Program-made: the position numbers and the translations under genes
Shown here: positions 5,529-13,127 of the stretch, one piece after another
Position numbering within the stretch: the stretch's first letter is position 1
Layout of the letters: the number at the start of each line of letters is the position of its first letter
Notes under the pieces: model-generated
Told to the model about the DNA's origin: nothing
The model's input: the letters and a program-made list of their open reading frames with translations, nothing else
Databases searched by the model: none
DNA from: an uncultured Lachnospiraceae bacterium
GTDB taxonomy: Bacteria; Bacillota; Clostridia; Lachnospirales; Lachnospiraceae
DNA length: 15,539 nucleotides
Assembly (NCBI GenBank): GCA_947382415.1
Contig: CANCYO010000064.1
Span: forward strand, 1-15,539
Direction: 5' to 3'

Positions 5529-8258
5529 ATGGAGAAACATACCCTGCGAAGGTTGATATTGGGCGTTTTACAGCATATGCTGGCCATGTGCATCATGGTG
5601 GCGTTAGCAATGATCCTGTTTAATTCCTATCTGACGGTACAGACCATGGACGGGCCTACCACCTATGCCCTGGCGCCTCTGGATGCAGAGCCGGAGTTTG
5701 AGGACAGCGATCTGTTTCGGGATATCTTTCAGACGGCGGTGGCGGATATCACCAGACTGGTGGTGATCAAGGGACAGTTGGAGACGGAAGGGACTTTTGA
5801 CTCCTCCAAGCTCATAGATGTAACTGAGTATGCAGGCCGCAAAGGGACGGGAAACAACTGTCCTGTCACGGCGCTGTATGAGCTGGAGAATCTGATCAAA
5901 TGGGGAAAATACGGTGTGGAATACACCAACCGGGCCATGAGCATGTCGGACTTTGTGAATTATTTCGGGCCCGCGGTCTCCCCATACAACTTTGAAGTAA
6001 ACTCTGGGGGCGATCTCACGTTTATCGGGTTTTACGACGAGGCGTTTGTCCCGGAGATCAAGCGCTATTACAGCAAGAGTGCGGCGGGAGCAGAGGGAAA
6101 TGAGGAGAAAAGAGTCAGATCGGAGGAGGAACTGGGGGCTGTCTTAAGCGCTATGAACCTATATACGGAGGCGCAGCTTGAGGACATGGCCTTCTCTTAC
6201 ATTCTGCAGAAGATACCTGGTGACATGGTGGATGTGTCGAGAGAAGACGACGGTAGTGTCACTGTGTATTTTCCCATGCTCAACGGCCATTATGAGACTG
6301 CGGATAAGGAGAAACGTATCACTGCCTACGCGGGAAACTGGATTGAGTATATGCAGCTTCAGAGCAATATTGTGGACACGATCAACGGACTGTCCGCAAG
6401 CTATGTCCTGTATCAGAACTGCAACAGCCTCTATCAGCAAAACAGCAATCTGAAGTATGTGATGCGTGTGGTGACGGAGGACGGCATCACCCGTACCTAC
6501 ACCAATCAGGATGAGCTTGCCGGATTTTCGGATGAGGATCTCACGGAGTATTTTTCGGAGTACAGACGCTATTTTATCTATTATCCCGACAGTCTGGATT
6601 TTACCGGCAATACCAGTCTGACGGAGATGGATATCCACAATTATCTGAATGAATATCATTATGCCTATCCGGAGACAACGCATCTGTGGATCGGAGTGGA
6701 CACCTCTTATGCGGTGCCGGGGGACGCGTTCTACAGCGCGCATATTTTATTTGAAAATATTGTGCCGAATATCACCGGGATCATGGTGACCATCGGATTT
6801 TTGCTGGGCTTATGGATCCTTATTGCGGGATTTCTCACGGTGACGGCAGGAACGGCCTATGACAGTGAAGGGAATATTCATCATTATTTAAACGGATTTG
6901 ACCATATCTGGACGGAGGTCTTTGCGCTGCTCTGTGTGCTGCTCGTATACGGGGCGCGCTATGGGGGGCGGTATCTGTTGATGATCGCAGACACTGTCTA
7001 TGAGAATCATACGCTTAATATCATGGGCGTGACGGGAGCACAGACTTATGAGTACGGCTCTTACGCGGCGTTTGGAGGAGCGTTGAGCCTGAGCCTGTGT
7101 ATCGTCTGGTATAGTCTGATACGGCGTGTGAAGTCGGGGAATCTGTGGCGTGACAGCCTGGTTCACTGGATCGTGGTGTCCTTCCGGAAAGCATTGGCCT
7201 TTGTGTTGACGCATCACAACGCGGCGGTGAGTACGCTGATTCCCTATAATATTTTCCTGATCGTGAACCTGTTTGGCATTTGGGGCTGTATGCGGCTGTG
7301 GCAGGATCGTCTGTGGGCCGTTCTTCTGGGCGTTGTCCTGATCGTGTTGGACGGGCTTGTGGGTGTGCTGCTGTTCAAACACAACGGAGAGTGGATGGAT
7401 ATTGTGGACGCCATCCGGCGCATCCGGGACGGGGAAGTGGATTTTAAACTGGATGTGAACAGTCTCCATGGCAGCAACCGCGAGATGGCGGATGCGGTGA
7501 ACAATATCGGCGAGGGCATCAGCAAGGCGGTGAACACCAGCATGAAGGATGAACAGATGAAGACAGATCTGATCACGAATGTCTCCCACGATATCAAAAC
7601 ACCGCTCACTTCCATCATCAGCTATGTGGATCTGCTGAAGCGGTCAGGGGTGGAAGAGGAGCCGGCCAAGAGTTATATTGAGGTGCTCGACAGTAAGTCC
7701 CAGCGGTTAAAGCAGTTGACGGACGATCTGGTGGAAGCCTCCAAGCTCTCTTCCGGCAATATCGAGCTGGATATGGAGAGACTGAATCTGGCAGAGCTGG
7801 TCAATCAGGTGATTGGAGAACTTTCCGACCATCTGGGTGAGAAAGGCCTGCAGATCTTCTTTGACGGGGGCAGTGAGCCGGCTTATATCTATGCGGACAG
7901 CCGGAGAATGTGGCGCGTCATGGAGAATCTGTTTAACAATGTGTATAAATATGCCATGGAGAACACCAGGGTTTATATCGATCTGACGGTGGAAGAGCAT
8001 GAGGATGGCAATATTGTGGAGATATCGCTGAAGAATATTTCAGAGAGGCAGATGAATATCAAGGCCGCCGATCTGACGGAGCGGTTTATCCGGGGGGACG
8101 CCTCCCGGACAACGGAAGGCTCCGGACTGGGGCTCTATATCACCAAGAATCTGGTGCGGGCACAGAACGGAGAGTTCGATATCCGGCTGGACGGAGATCT
8201 GTTCAAAGCTGTGATACGTTTTCCGGAGCATGCAATTGAGACCGTACAGGAAGCATAA
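5529..8258 (+). CDS. Membrane sensor histidine kinase with a large extracytoplasmic domain
   Basis: A 909-residue partner kinase for the preceding response regulator. Membrane helix 1 is at about 10-33. A long extracytoplasmic region spans about 35-408. Hydrophobic segments follow at about 411-437, 462-485, 512-531, 568-590 and 594-616. A HAMP-like linker at about 617-665 leads into the kinase core. The H box VSHDIKTPLTS has the phosphorylated H687, the N box NLFNN ends at N804, and the G2 box EGSGLGLYITK starts at 863. The usual G1 box DxGxG is replaced by KNISERQMNIK (835-845), a variant I recall from other Firmicutes kinases. AGGAGG at 5519-5524, overlapping the regulator stop, is 4 nt before the ATG. 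I do not recognise the sensor domain and cannot name the signal; a cell-envelope stress or antimicrobial-peptide role is only a guess. Confidence 0.93.
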   Translation: MEKHTLRRLILGVLQHMLAMCIMVALAMILFNSYLTVQTMDGPTTYALAPLDAEPEFEDSDLFRDIFQTAVADITRLVVIKGQLETEGTFDSSKLIDVTEYAGRKGTGNNCPVTALYELENLIKWGKYGVEYTNRAMSMSDFVNYFGPAVSPYNFEVNSGGDLTFIGFYDEAFVPEIKRYYSKSAAGAEGNEEKRVRSEEELGAVLSAMNLYTEAQLEDMAFSYILQKIPGDMVDVSREDDGSVTVYFPMLNGHYETADKEKRITAYAGNWIEYMQLQSNIVDTINGLSASYVLYQNCNSLYQQNSNLKYVMRVVTEDGITRTYTNQDELAGFSDEDLTEYFSEYRRYFIYYPDSLDFTGNTSLTEMDIHNYLNEYHYAYPETTHLWIGVDTSYAVPGDAFYSAHILFENIVPNITGIMVTIGFLLGLWILIAGFLTVTAGTAYDSEGNIHHYLNGFDHIWTEVFALLCVLLVYGARYGGRYLLMIADTVYENHTLNIMGVTGAQTYEYGSYAAFGGALSLSLCIVWYSLIRRVKSGNLWRDSLVHWIVVSFRKALAFVLTHHNAAVSTLIPYNIFLIVNLFGIWGCMRLWQDRLWAVLLGVVLIVLDGLVGVLLFKHNGEWMDIVDAIRRIRDGEVDFKLDVNSLHGSNREMADAVNNIGEGISKAVNTSMKDEQMKTDLITNVSHDIKTPLTSIISYVDLLKRSGVEEEPAKSYIEVLDSKSQRLKQLTDDLVEASKLSSGNIELDMERLNLAELVNQVIGELSDHLGEKGLQIFFDGGSEPAYIYADSRRMWRVMENLFNNVYKYAMENTRVYIDLTVEEHEDGNIVEISLKNISERQMNIKAADLTERFIRGDASRTTEGSGLGLYITKNLVRAQNGEFDIRLDGDLFKAVIRFPEHAIETVQEA

Positions 8259-8263
8259 AAACA

Positions 8264-8296
8264 GAGACCTTCCCGAAACAACTCCGGGGAGGTCTC
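8264..8296 (-). terminator. Rho-independent terminator between the convergent kinase and prs genes
   Basis: Arms 8264-8274 and 8286-8296 pair over 11 positions with an 11-nt loop. Read on the - strand the hairpin is followed by TGTTTTTA, so it fits the end of prs; that strand has one A-C mismatch in the stem. Read on the + strand the odd pair is a G-U wobble and only a weak GTTT follows, so it may also end kinase transcription less efficiently. Confidence 0.75.
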
Positions 8297-8321
8297 CTGC
8301 GTTTAAAACAGATATTAACTG

Positions 8322-9521
8322 TCAGATAAAGTCCATATCCACATTCTTTCTGTTGTTGTAGGCATCGAGAATACCCTGCATCTTCTCCGTGGTGGCCAGC
8401 ACATTGGAGAGGGAGACGTCATGGTTCATAAAGTCGATGATGGAGGTGACAAATTTGCTCATATCCGCCTCGATAAAATAAGGTCTGGAGTAGAGTTCCG
8501 GAGGCAGATAAGTCAGATCTGTGGTAACGACTTTATCGAAATCACCGTGCTCGTAAGCGCTGTCAAAATTGCTGAGACCATCGGTGAAAAGTCCGAAGGT
8601 GCAGCAGATAAATACGCGGCGGGCATTCATTTTTTTCAGTTGTCTGGCTGTGTCCAGCATGCTTCCGCCTGAGGAAATCATATCGTCGATAATGATGATG
8701 TCCTTGCCGTCGATATTGTCGCCCAGAAACTCATGGGCCACAATGGGATTTTTGCCGTTTACTATAGTGGAGTAATCCCGGCGCTTGTAGAACATGCCGG
8801 TGTCCACTCCCAGGACAGTGGCAAAGTAGATCGCGCGGTCCAGAGCGCCCTCGTCAGGGCTGATGACCAGCAGATGCTCCTTGTCGATGAGCAGATCGTC
8901 CTCGGCGTTTAAAAGCGCCTTGATAAACTGATAGGGCGGCGTAAAATTGTCGAAACCGCTCAGGGGGGTGGCATTGGCCACTCTGGGATCGTGAGCGTCG
9001 AAGGTGATGAAATTGTTCACGCCCATATCCCGAAGCTCCTTGAGCGCATAGGCGCAGTCCAGAGACTCTCTGCCGCTTCTCTTATGCTGCCTTCCCTCAT
9101 ACAGGAAGGGCATGATCACATTGATGCGGTGGGCCTTACCGTTGCAGGCGGCGATGACGCGCTTCAGATCCTGATAATGGTCGTCAGGGGACATGTGATT
9201 TGTATAGCCGTTCATCTGGTAGGTGATACTGTGATTGCATACATCCACCAGCAGAAATAAATCCTTACCGCGTATGGTCTCGCCGAATTCGGCCTTTGCC
9301 TCGCCGCTGCCGAAGCGGGGTATATGCAGGTCTACCAGATAATTATTTTCAATATAGCCGTGGAAGGCGGGATCGTTTTTTACTTTATCATTATGTATGC
9401 TTTTGCGGAAATTCACCATATAATGATTGATCCGGTGGCCCAGCTTCTCCGCAGAGGGCAGGGCGGCTATCTTTAAGGGCGCTACAGGCATTGCGTTTTC
9501 CAGTTCTCGTAGATTGGGCAT
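8322..9521 (-). CDS. prs: Ribose-phosphate pyrophosphokinase (PRPP synthetase), long divergent form
   Basis: Makes phosphoribosyl pyrophosphate from ribose 5-phosphate and ATP for purine, pyrimidine, histidine, tryptophan and NAD synthesis. The 399-residue product is longer than the usual Prs of about 315, mostly through an N-terminal extension and insertions. Visible motifs are the ATP-site loop RQHKRSGRES (144-153), FDAHDPR (174-180), SPDEGALDRA (221-230), the flexible-loop pair in YKRRDYS (245-251), and the PRPP-binding stretch DIIIIDDMISSGGSM (274-288). The last reads SSGGS where classical enzymes have DTGGT or DTAGT. Translation starts at the ATG on 9521-9519, with GGAGG (9528-9532) 6 nt upstream; an in-frame ATG 20 codons further out lacks such a site. 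It is monocistronic, with a strong promoter and its own terminator. I recall similar long forms in Clostridia. The enzyme assignment is firm; the effect of the altered loop is unknown. Confidence 0.9.
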   Translation of the reverse strand: MPNLRELENAMPVAPLKIAALPSAEKLGHRINHYMVNFRKSIHNDKVKNDPAFHGYIENNYLVDLHIPRFGSGEAKAEFGETIRGKDLFLLVDVCNHSITYQMNGYTNHMSPDDHYQDLKRVIAACNGKAHRINVIMPFLYEGRQHKRSGRESLDCAYALKELRDMGVNNFITFDAHDPRVANATPLSGFDNFTPPYQFIKALLNAEDDLLIDKEHLLVISPDEGALDRAIYFATVLGVDTGMFYKRRDYSTIVNGKNPIVAHEFLGDNIDGKDIIIIDDMISSGGSMLDTARQLKKMNARRVFICCTFGLFTDGLSNFDSAYEHGDFDKVVTTDLTYLPPELYSRPYFIEADMSKFVTSIIDFMNHDVSLSNVLATTEKMQGILDAYNNRKNVDMDFI

Positions 9522-9585
9522 GATCTTCCTCCAAAGGATATCCTTTTCTCGGTCTGTAAATAATGAATAATAAGCCGACACTTAA

Positions 9586-9614
9586 TTTATATCATTCCGG
9601 TAGTGACACGTCAA
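9586..9614 (-). promoter_or_regulatory. Sigma-A-type promoter of prs
   Basis: On the - strand TTGACG (9614-9609) and TATAAA (9591-9586) are separated by exactly 17 bp, close to consensus at both boxes. Transcription would begin near 9579, leaving a leader of roughly 55-60 nt before the prs ATG at 9521. The -35 box adjoins that of the divergent operon. Confidence 0.75.
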
Positions 9615-9631
9615 GAAATTTCTTGTATGAT
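9603..9631 (+). promoter_or_regulatory. Sigma-A-type promoter of the DUF512-der-plsY-gpsA operon
   Basis: GTGACA (9603-9608) and TATGAT (9626-9631) are separated by 17 bp, each one base off consensus. Transcription would start near 9638, about 30 nt before the ATG at 9669. The spacer holds most of a perfect 14-bp palindrome. The promoter overlaps the prs promoter by 12 bp. Confidence 0.7.
9612..9625. promoter_or_regulatory. Perfect 14-bp palindrome, candidate operator
   Basis: CAAGAAATTTCTTG reads the same on both strands. It fills most of the spacer of the rightward promoter and overlaps the -35 box of the leftward prs promoter, so a dimeric protein bound here could affect both. The palindrome is seen directly; the operator role is inferred, and I do not recognise the site as that of a known regulator. 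Confidence 0.55.
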
Positions 9632-9668
9632 AGGAGTGATAGTGACGCAGATACAGGAGTGTGGATTG

Positions 9669-11042
9669 ATGAAAAGGGAACATATAGTAAAGTCCGTAAA
9701 GCCGGACAGTATTGCCCGGGAAATGGAGATCGGGGCGGGAGACAAGATTCTGTCAATCGACGATACGGAGATAGAGGATATTTTTGATTATCAGTTTCTC
9801 ATACAGAACGATTATATAGAAGTGTTGGTGGAAAAACCGGATGGTGAGCAGTGGCTTTTGGAGATTGATAAGGATCCGGACGATGACCTGGGTATCGAGT
9901 TTGAAAACGGCCTGATGGACGAATACCGTCACTGCCGTAATCACTGTATATTCTGTTTTATTGATCAGATGCCGAAGGGAATGCGCGATACGCTTTATTT
10001 TAAGGACGACGACTCCAGACTCTCGTTCCTGCAGGGCAATTATGTGACGCTTACCAATATGTCGGAACATGATATAGACAGGATTTGCCGGTATCATCTG
10101 TCTCCCATTAATATCTCCTTTCAGACTATGAATCCTGAGCTTCGGTGTAAGATGTTAAACAACCGTTTTGCAGGGGAGGCCTTGAAAAAGGTGGACAGAC
10201 TGTTTGAGGCGGGTATTGTCATGAACGGGCAGATCGTGCTCTGCAAGGGAGTAAACGATGGGGCAGAGCTGGATTTTAGTATAAAGGAGCTGATGAGGTA
10301 TCTGCCGCATCTGGAGAGCGTATCCGTGGTGCCTGTGGGGCTGTCCAGATTCAGGGAGGGTCTGTACCCGCTGGAGCCTTTTACAAAGGAGGACGCCAAA
10401 GAGGTGCTGCGCACTATACACAGTTATCAGACCGTGTGCTATCGGAAGTATGGTACGCATTTTGTTCACGCCAGCGATGAGTGGTATATACTGGCGGAGG
10501 AGGAACTGCCCGAACAGGAACGCTATGACGGTTATCTGCAGCTGGAGAACGGCGTGGGGATGATCAGGCTGCTGATGGAAGAGTTTCAGGATGCGTTGAA
10601 TCAGAGGCGGAAGGATGCGGTGAAAGCCGTCGGGAAAGCTGTCGGAAAAGCCGTTGGAAAAGATGCCGGGAAAGATACAGGGACGCCACGGGTTCTCTCT
10701 CTGGCTACAGGATATCTTGCATATCCATATATTAAGGACATGTGCCGCAGGGTGACGGAAGTATATCCGGACATCGATATCAGGGTTTATGCCATCCGCA
10801 ATGATTTTTTCGGGGAGCGGATCACCGTGTCCGGTCTTCTCACAGGTCAGGATATTCGGGATCAGCTTGTGGGAAAGGAGCTTGGCGGGAGGCTGCTTTT
10901 GCCCCAGAATGTGTTGCGCAGCGGTGAGAACGTCTTTTTGGATGATCTGACAGTGGCGGATTTGGAAGAAACTTTACAAGTTCCGATTTATATTGTAAAA
11001 TCAAGTGGATATGATTTTTTGAACAGTATTTTGGAGGACTGA
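9669..11042 (+). CDS. PDZ/radical SAM/DUF512 domain protein
   Basis: A 457-residue protein of a conserved clostridial family with no assigned function. Residues about 1-45 resemble a PDZ domain (IVKSVKPDSIAREMEIGAGDKILSIDD). A CxxxCxxC iron-sulfur motif follows, with C89, C93 and C96 in CRNHCIFCFIDQMP, as in radical SAM enzymes. The rest of that domain runs to about residue 300, including GQIVLCKGVNDG. Residues 317-338 are an Ala-Val-Gly-Lys tandem repeat. The C-terminal DUF512 part (about 340-457) includes SLATGYLAYPYI and ends near VKSSGYDFLN. The ATG at 9669 is chosen because AGGAG (9655-9659) is 9 nt upstream, and the GTG at 9603 falls in the predicted promoter. The stop is 2 bp before der. 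Adjacency to der suggests a link to ribosome or RNA modification, but that is speculation. Confidence 0.9.
   Translation: MKREHIVKSVKPDSIAREMEIGAGDKILSIDDTEIEDIFDYQFLIQNDYIEVLVEKPDGEQWLLEIDKDPDDDLGIEFENGLMDEYRHCRNHCIFCFIDQMPKGMRDTLYFKDDDSRLSFLQGNYVTLTNMSEHDIDRICRYHLSPINISFQTMNPELRCKMLNNRFAGEALKKVDRLFEAGIVMNGQIVLCKGVNDGAELDFSIKELMRYLPHLESVSVVPVGLSRFREGLYPLEPFTKEDAKEVLRTIHSYQTVCYRKYGTHFVHASDEWYILAEEELPEQERYDGYLQLENGVGMIRLLMEEFQDALNQRRKDAVKAVGKAVGKAVGKDAGKDTGTPRVLSLATGYLAYPYIKDMCRRVTEVYPDIDIRVYAIRNDFFGERITVSGLLTGQDIRDQLVGKELGGRLLLPQNVLRSGENVFLDDLTVADLEETLQVPIYIVKSSGYDFLNSILED
10617..10682 (+). repeat. In-frame 12-bp tandem repeat encoding AVGK units
   Basis: Three imperfect 12-bp units (GCC GTC GGG AAA type) encode AVGK-AVGK-AVGK, flanked by degenerate units (AVK before, DAGK and DTG after). 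They lie between the radical SAM and DUF512 parts of the protein, at residues 317-338, and form a basic, probably flexible linker. Unit number could vary by slippage without breaking the frame. Confidence 0.85.
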
Positions 11043-11044
11043 GC

Positions 11045-12382
11045 ATGGCGAAAAATAAATCCAAGCCCATCGTGGCGGTGGTGGGGCGTCCCAATGTGGG
11101 CAAGTCCACCCTGTTTAACGCGTTGGCGGGAGAGAATATATCGATTGTAAAGGATACGCCGGGGATCACAAGAGACCGGATTTATGCGGATGTGAGCTGG
11201 CTGGACAAGAATTTCACACTTATCGATACCGGGGGTATCGAGCCGGATTCCAGGGACGTTATTCTGGCCCAGATGCGTATGCAGGCCGAGATCGCCATGG
11301 AGACGGCGGACGTCATCATCTTTCTGGTTGACGTCAGGCAGGGGCTGGTGGACGCGGATTCCAAGGTGGCGGACATGCTGAGACGTTCCCACAAGCCGGT
11401 GGTGCTTGTGGTGAATAAGGTGGACAGCGTTGACAAATATATGGCGGATGTCTATGAATTTTATAATCTGGGCATCGGAGAGCCTCATCCCATCTCTGCG
11501 GCAAACCGCATGGGACTGGGGGATATGCTGGAGGAAGTGGTCGCCCACTTCCCTGAAGATGCAGGGGAGGAAGAGGAGGACGAGCGTCCCCGTGTGGCCA
11601 TTGTGGGTAAGCCCAATGTGGGCAAGTCTTCTCTGATCAATAAGCTTCTGGGAGAGGAGAGGCTGATCGTGTCCGATATTGCGGGGACTACCCGGGATGC
11701 GGTGGACACGGAGATCGTCTATAACGGCAAAGAGTATGTTTTTATTGACACTGCGGGACTGCGGCGCAAGAATAAGATTAAGGAAGATCTGGAGAAATAT
11801 ATGATCATCCGCACGGTCAGCGCCGTGGAGCGGGCAGAGATCGTAGTGCTGGTCATCGATGCCGTGGAGGGCGTCACAGAGCAGGACGCCAAGATTGCGG
11901 GGATTGCCCACGACAGAGGCAAGGCCGTGATCATCGCCGTGAACAAATGGGACGCTCTGGAGAAGGACGACAAGACGATTTACCGTTTTACTGAGAAGGT
12001 GCGCAATACTTTGTCGTACATGCCATATGCGGAAATTTTGTTTGTGTCGGCAAAGACCGGACAGCGTCTTCCCAAATTATTCGAGACCATAGATATGGTC
12101 AGCGAGAATCATGCCATGCGTGTGGCTACGGGCGTATTGAATGAGATCATGGCGGAGGCGGTGGCCATGCAGCAGCCTCCTTCAGATAAGGGAAAAAGGC
12201 TTCGACTGTACTATATTACACAGGTGTCCGTGAAACCTCCCACATTCGTGATTTTTGTGAATGATAAGGAGTTGATGCATTTTTCCTACACGCGGTATAT
12301 TGAAAATCAGATTCGGGACACCTTTGGATTTAAGGGAACGCCCCTGCGGTTTATCATCAGAGAGCGCAAGGAGAAGGAGTAG
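11045..12382 (+). CDS. der: Ribosome assembly GTPase Der (EngA)
   Basis: Essential GTPase with two tandem G domains and a C-terminal KH-like domain, acting in late assembly of the 50S ribosomal subunit in the cytoplasm. In the 445-residue product the first domain has G1 GRPNVGKS (14-21), the TPGITRD switch (38-44), DTGG (61-64) and NKVD (124-127). An acidic linker with a run of Glu (about 172-180) follows. The second domain has GKPNVGKSS (188-196), AGTTRD, DTAG (235-238) and NKWD (300-303). The C-terminal part (about 350-445) ends with the family pattern PPTFVIFVNDKELMHFSYTRYIENQIR and FGFKGTPLRFIIR. Length is normal. GGAGG at 11033-11037, inside the end of the upstream gene, is 7 nt before the ATG. 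plsY follows by 2 bp. All catalytic motifs are intact. Confidence 0.98.
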   Translation: MAKNKSKPIVAVVGRPNVGKSTLFNALAGENISIVKDTPGITRDRIYADVSWLDKNFTLIDTGGIEPDSRDVILAQMRMQAEIAMETADVIIFLVDVRQGLVDADSKVADMLRRSHKPVVLVVNKVDSVDKYMADVYEFYNLGIGEPHPISAANRMGLGDMLEEVVAHFPEDAGEEEEDERPRVAIVGKPNVGKSSLINKLLGEERLIVSDIAGTTRDAVDTEIVYNGKEYVFIDTAGLRRKNKIKEDLEKYMIIRTVSAVERAEIVVLVIDAVEGVTEQDAKIAGIAHDRGKAVIIAVNKWDALEKDDKTIYRFTEKVRNTLSYMPYAEILFVSAKTGQRLPKLFETIDMVSENHAMRVATGVLNEIMAEAVAMQQPPSDKGKRLRLYYITQVSVKPPTFVIFVNDKELMHFSYTRYIENQIRDTFGFKGTPLRFIIRERKEKE

Positions 12383-12384
12383 AG

Positions 12385-13038
12385 ATGGAGCGTATTATTT
12401 GTTTGGCAATCGGTTATGTATTCGGACTGTTTCAGACGGCTTATTTTTATGGGAAACTGAACGGCATCGACATCAGAGAGCACGGCAGCGGCAATTCCGG
12501 CACCACCAACGCGCTGAGAGTGCTGGGCAAGAAGGCCGGGGCCATCGTGCTGCTTGGCGATTGTGCAAAATGTATTCTGGCGGTGTGTGTCACCAGACTG
12601 ATCTATGGGGGAGCTCATCCCGACACCATCTATCTGTTGTGTATTTATGCGGCGGCGGGAGCGATCCTTGGACATAATTTTCCGTTTTATATGGGATTTA
12701 AGGGCGGTAAGGGCATTGCAGCCACGGCGGGGCTGATCCTTTCCCTGCATCCTTACTTTATACCGATGGGCGTGATCGTGTTTTTCGGTATTCTGTTCAC
12801 CACCCATTATGTCTCGCTGGGATCTTTGCTGGTGTATGTTGGTTTTATGATTGAGATTGTAGTCTGCGGGCAGTTGGGTGTATTTGCAGGATCCAGTCAG
12901 GCGACTTTGAATGAAATGTATGTAGTTTCCCTGTGCCTGGCAGTCATGGCGTTCTGGAAGCACCGTGAGAATATCAGGCGTCTGATTCACGGGGAGGAGA
13001 GAAAGACCTATCTGACCAAAAAGAACGAGGATAAATAA
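12385..13038 (+). CDS. plsY: Acyl-phosphate:glycerol-3-phosphate acyltransferase
   Basis: Integral membrane enzyme that moves an acyl chain from acyl phosphate to glycerol 3-phosphate, the first step of phospholipid synthesis in most Gram-positive bacteria. The 217-residue product has the three family motifs. These are GSGNSGTTN (34-42), GHNFPFYMGFKGGKG (96-110) with the phosphate-binding GGKG, and a C-terminal KHRENIRRLIHGEE. Between them are hydrophobic stretches consistent with about five membrane helices. The start ATG 12385 follows der by 2 bp and has AAGGAG at 12374-12379. The next gene, gpsA, supplies its glycerol-3-phosphate substrate, and this pairing is common. The product is slightly longer than the typical 190-210 residues because of a polar tail. 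Confidence 0.96.
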   Translation: MERIICLAIGYVFGLFQTAYFYGKLNGIDIREHGSGNSGTTNALRVLGKKAGAIVLLGDCAKCILAVCVTRLIYGGAHPDTIYLLCIYAAAGAILGHNFPFYMGFKGGKGIAATAGLILSLHPYFIPMGVIVFFGILFTTHYVSLGSLLVYVGFMIEIVVCGQLGVFAGSSQATLNEMYVVSLCLAVMAFWKHRENIRRLIHGEERKTYLTKKNEDK

Positions 13039-13040
13039 CG

Positions 13041-13074
13041 GGTAAAAATATCCGGTAAAAATAGCGGAAAAATA
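13041..13074 (+). repeat. Short AT-rich direct repeats after plsY
   Basis: GGTAAAAATA occurs at 13041-13050 and 13054-13063, with a degenerate GGAAAAATA at 13066-13074, a period of 12-13 bp. It lies in the 89-bp gap between plsY and gpsA, which is followed by a GC-rich stretch (about 13080-13095). No clear promoter or terminator is seen in the gap, so gpsA is probably read with the operon. Confidence 0.6.
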
Positions 13075-13127
13075 AACAGCGGGCGGCCGGGGGGCAGTGA
13101 ACGGACAGACCGCGGAAAAGAGGAGAT

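Noticed and set aside
9603..9668. Longer start (GTG 9603) for the radical SAM/DUF512 gene
   Set aside because: That GTG is the likely -35 box of the operon promoter; the ATG at 9669 has a proper ribosome site and begins at the PDZ-like domain.
10988..11911. 307-codon open frame on the - strand opposite der
   Set aside because: Antisense to Der with both G domains intact; histidine-rich, motif-free composition is typical of a shadow frame.
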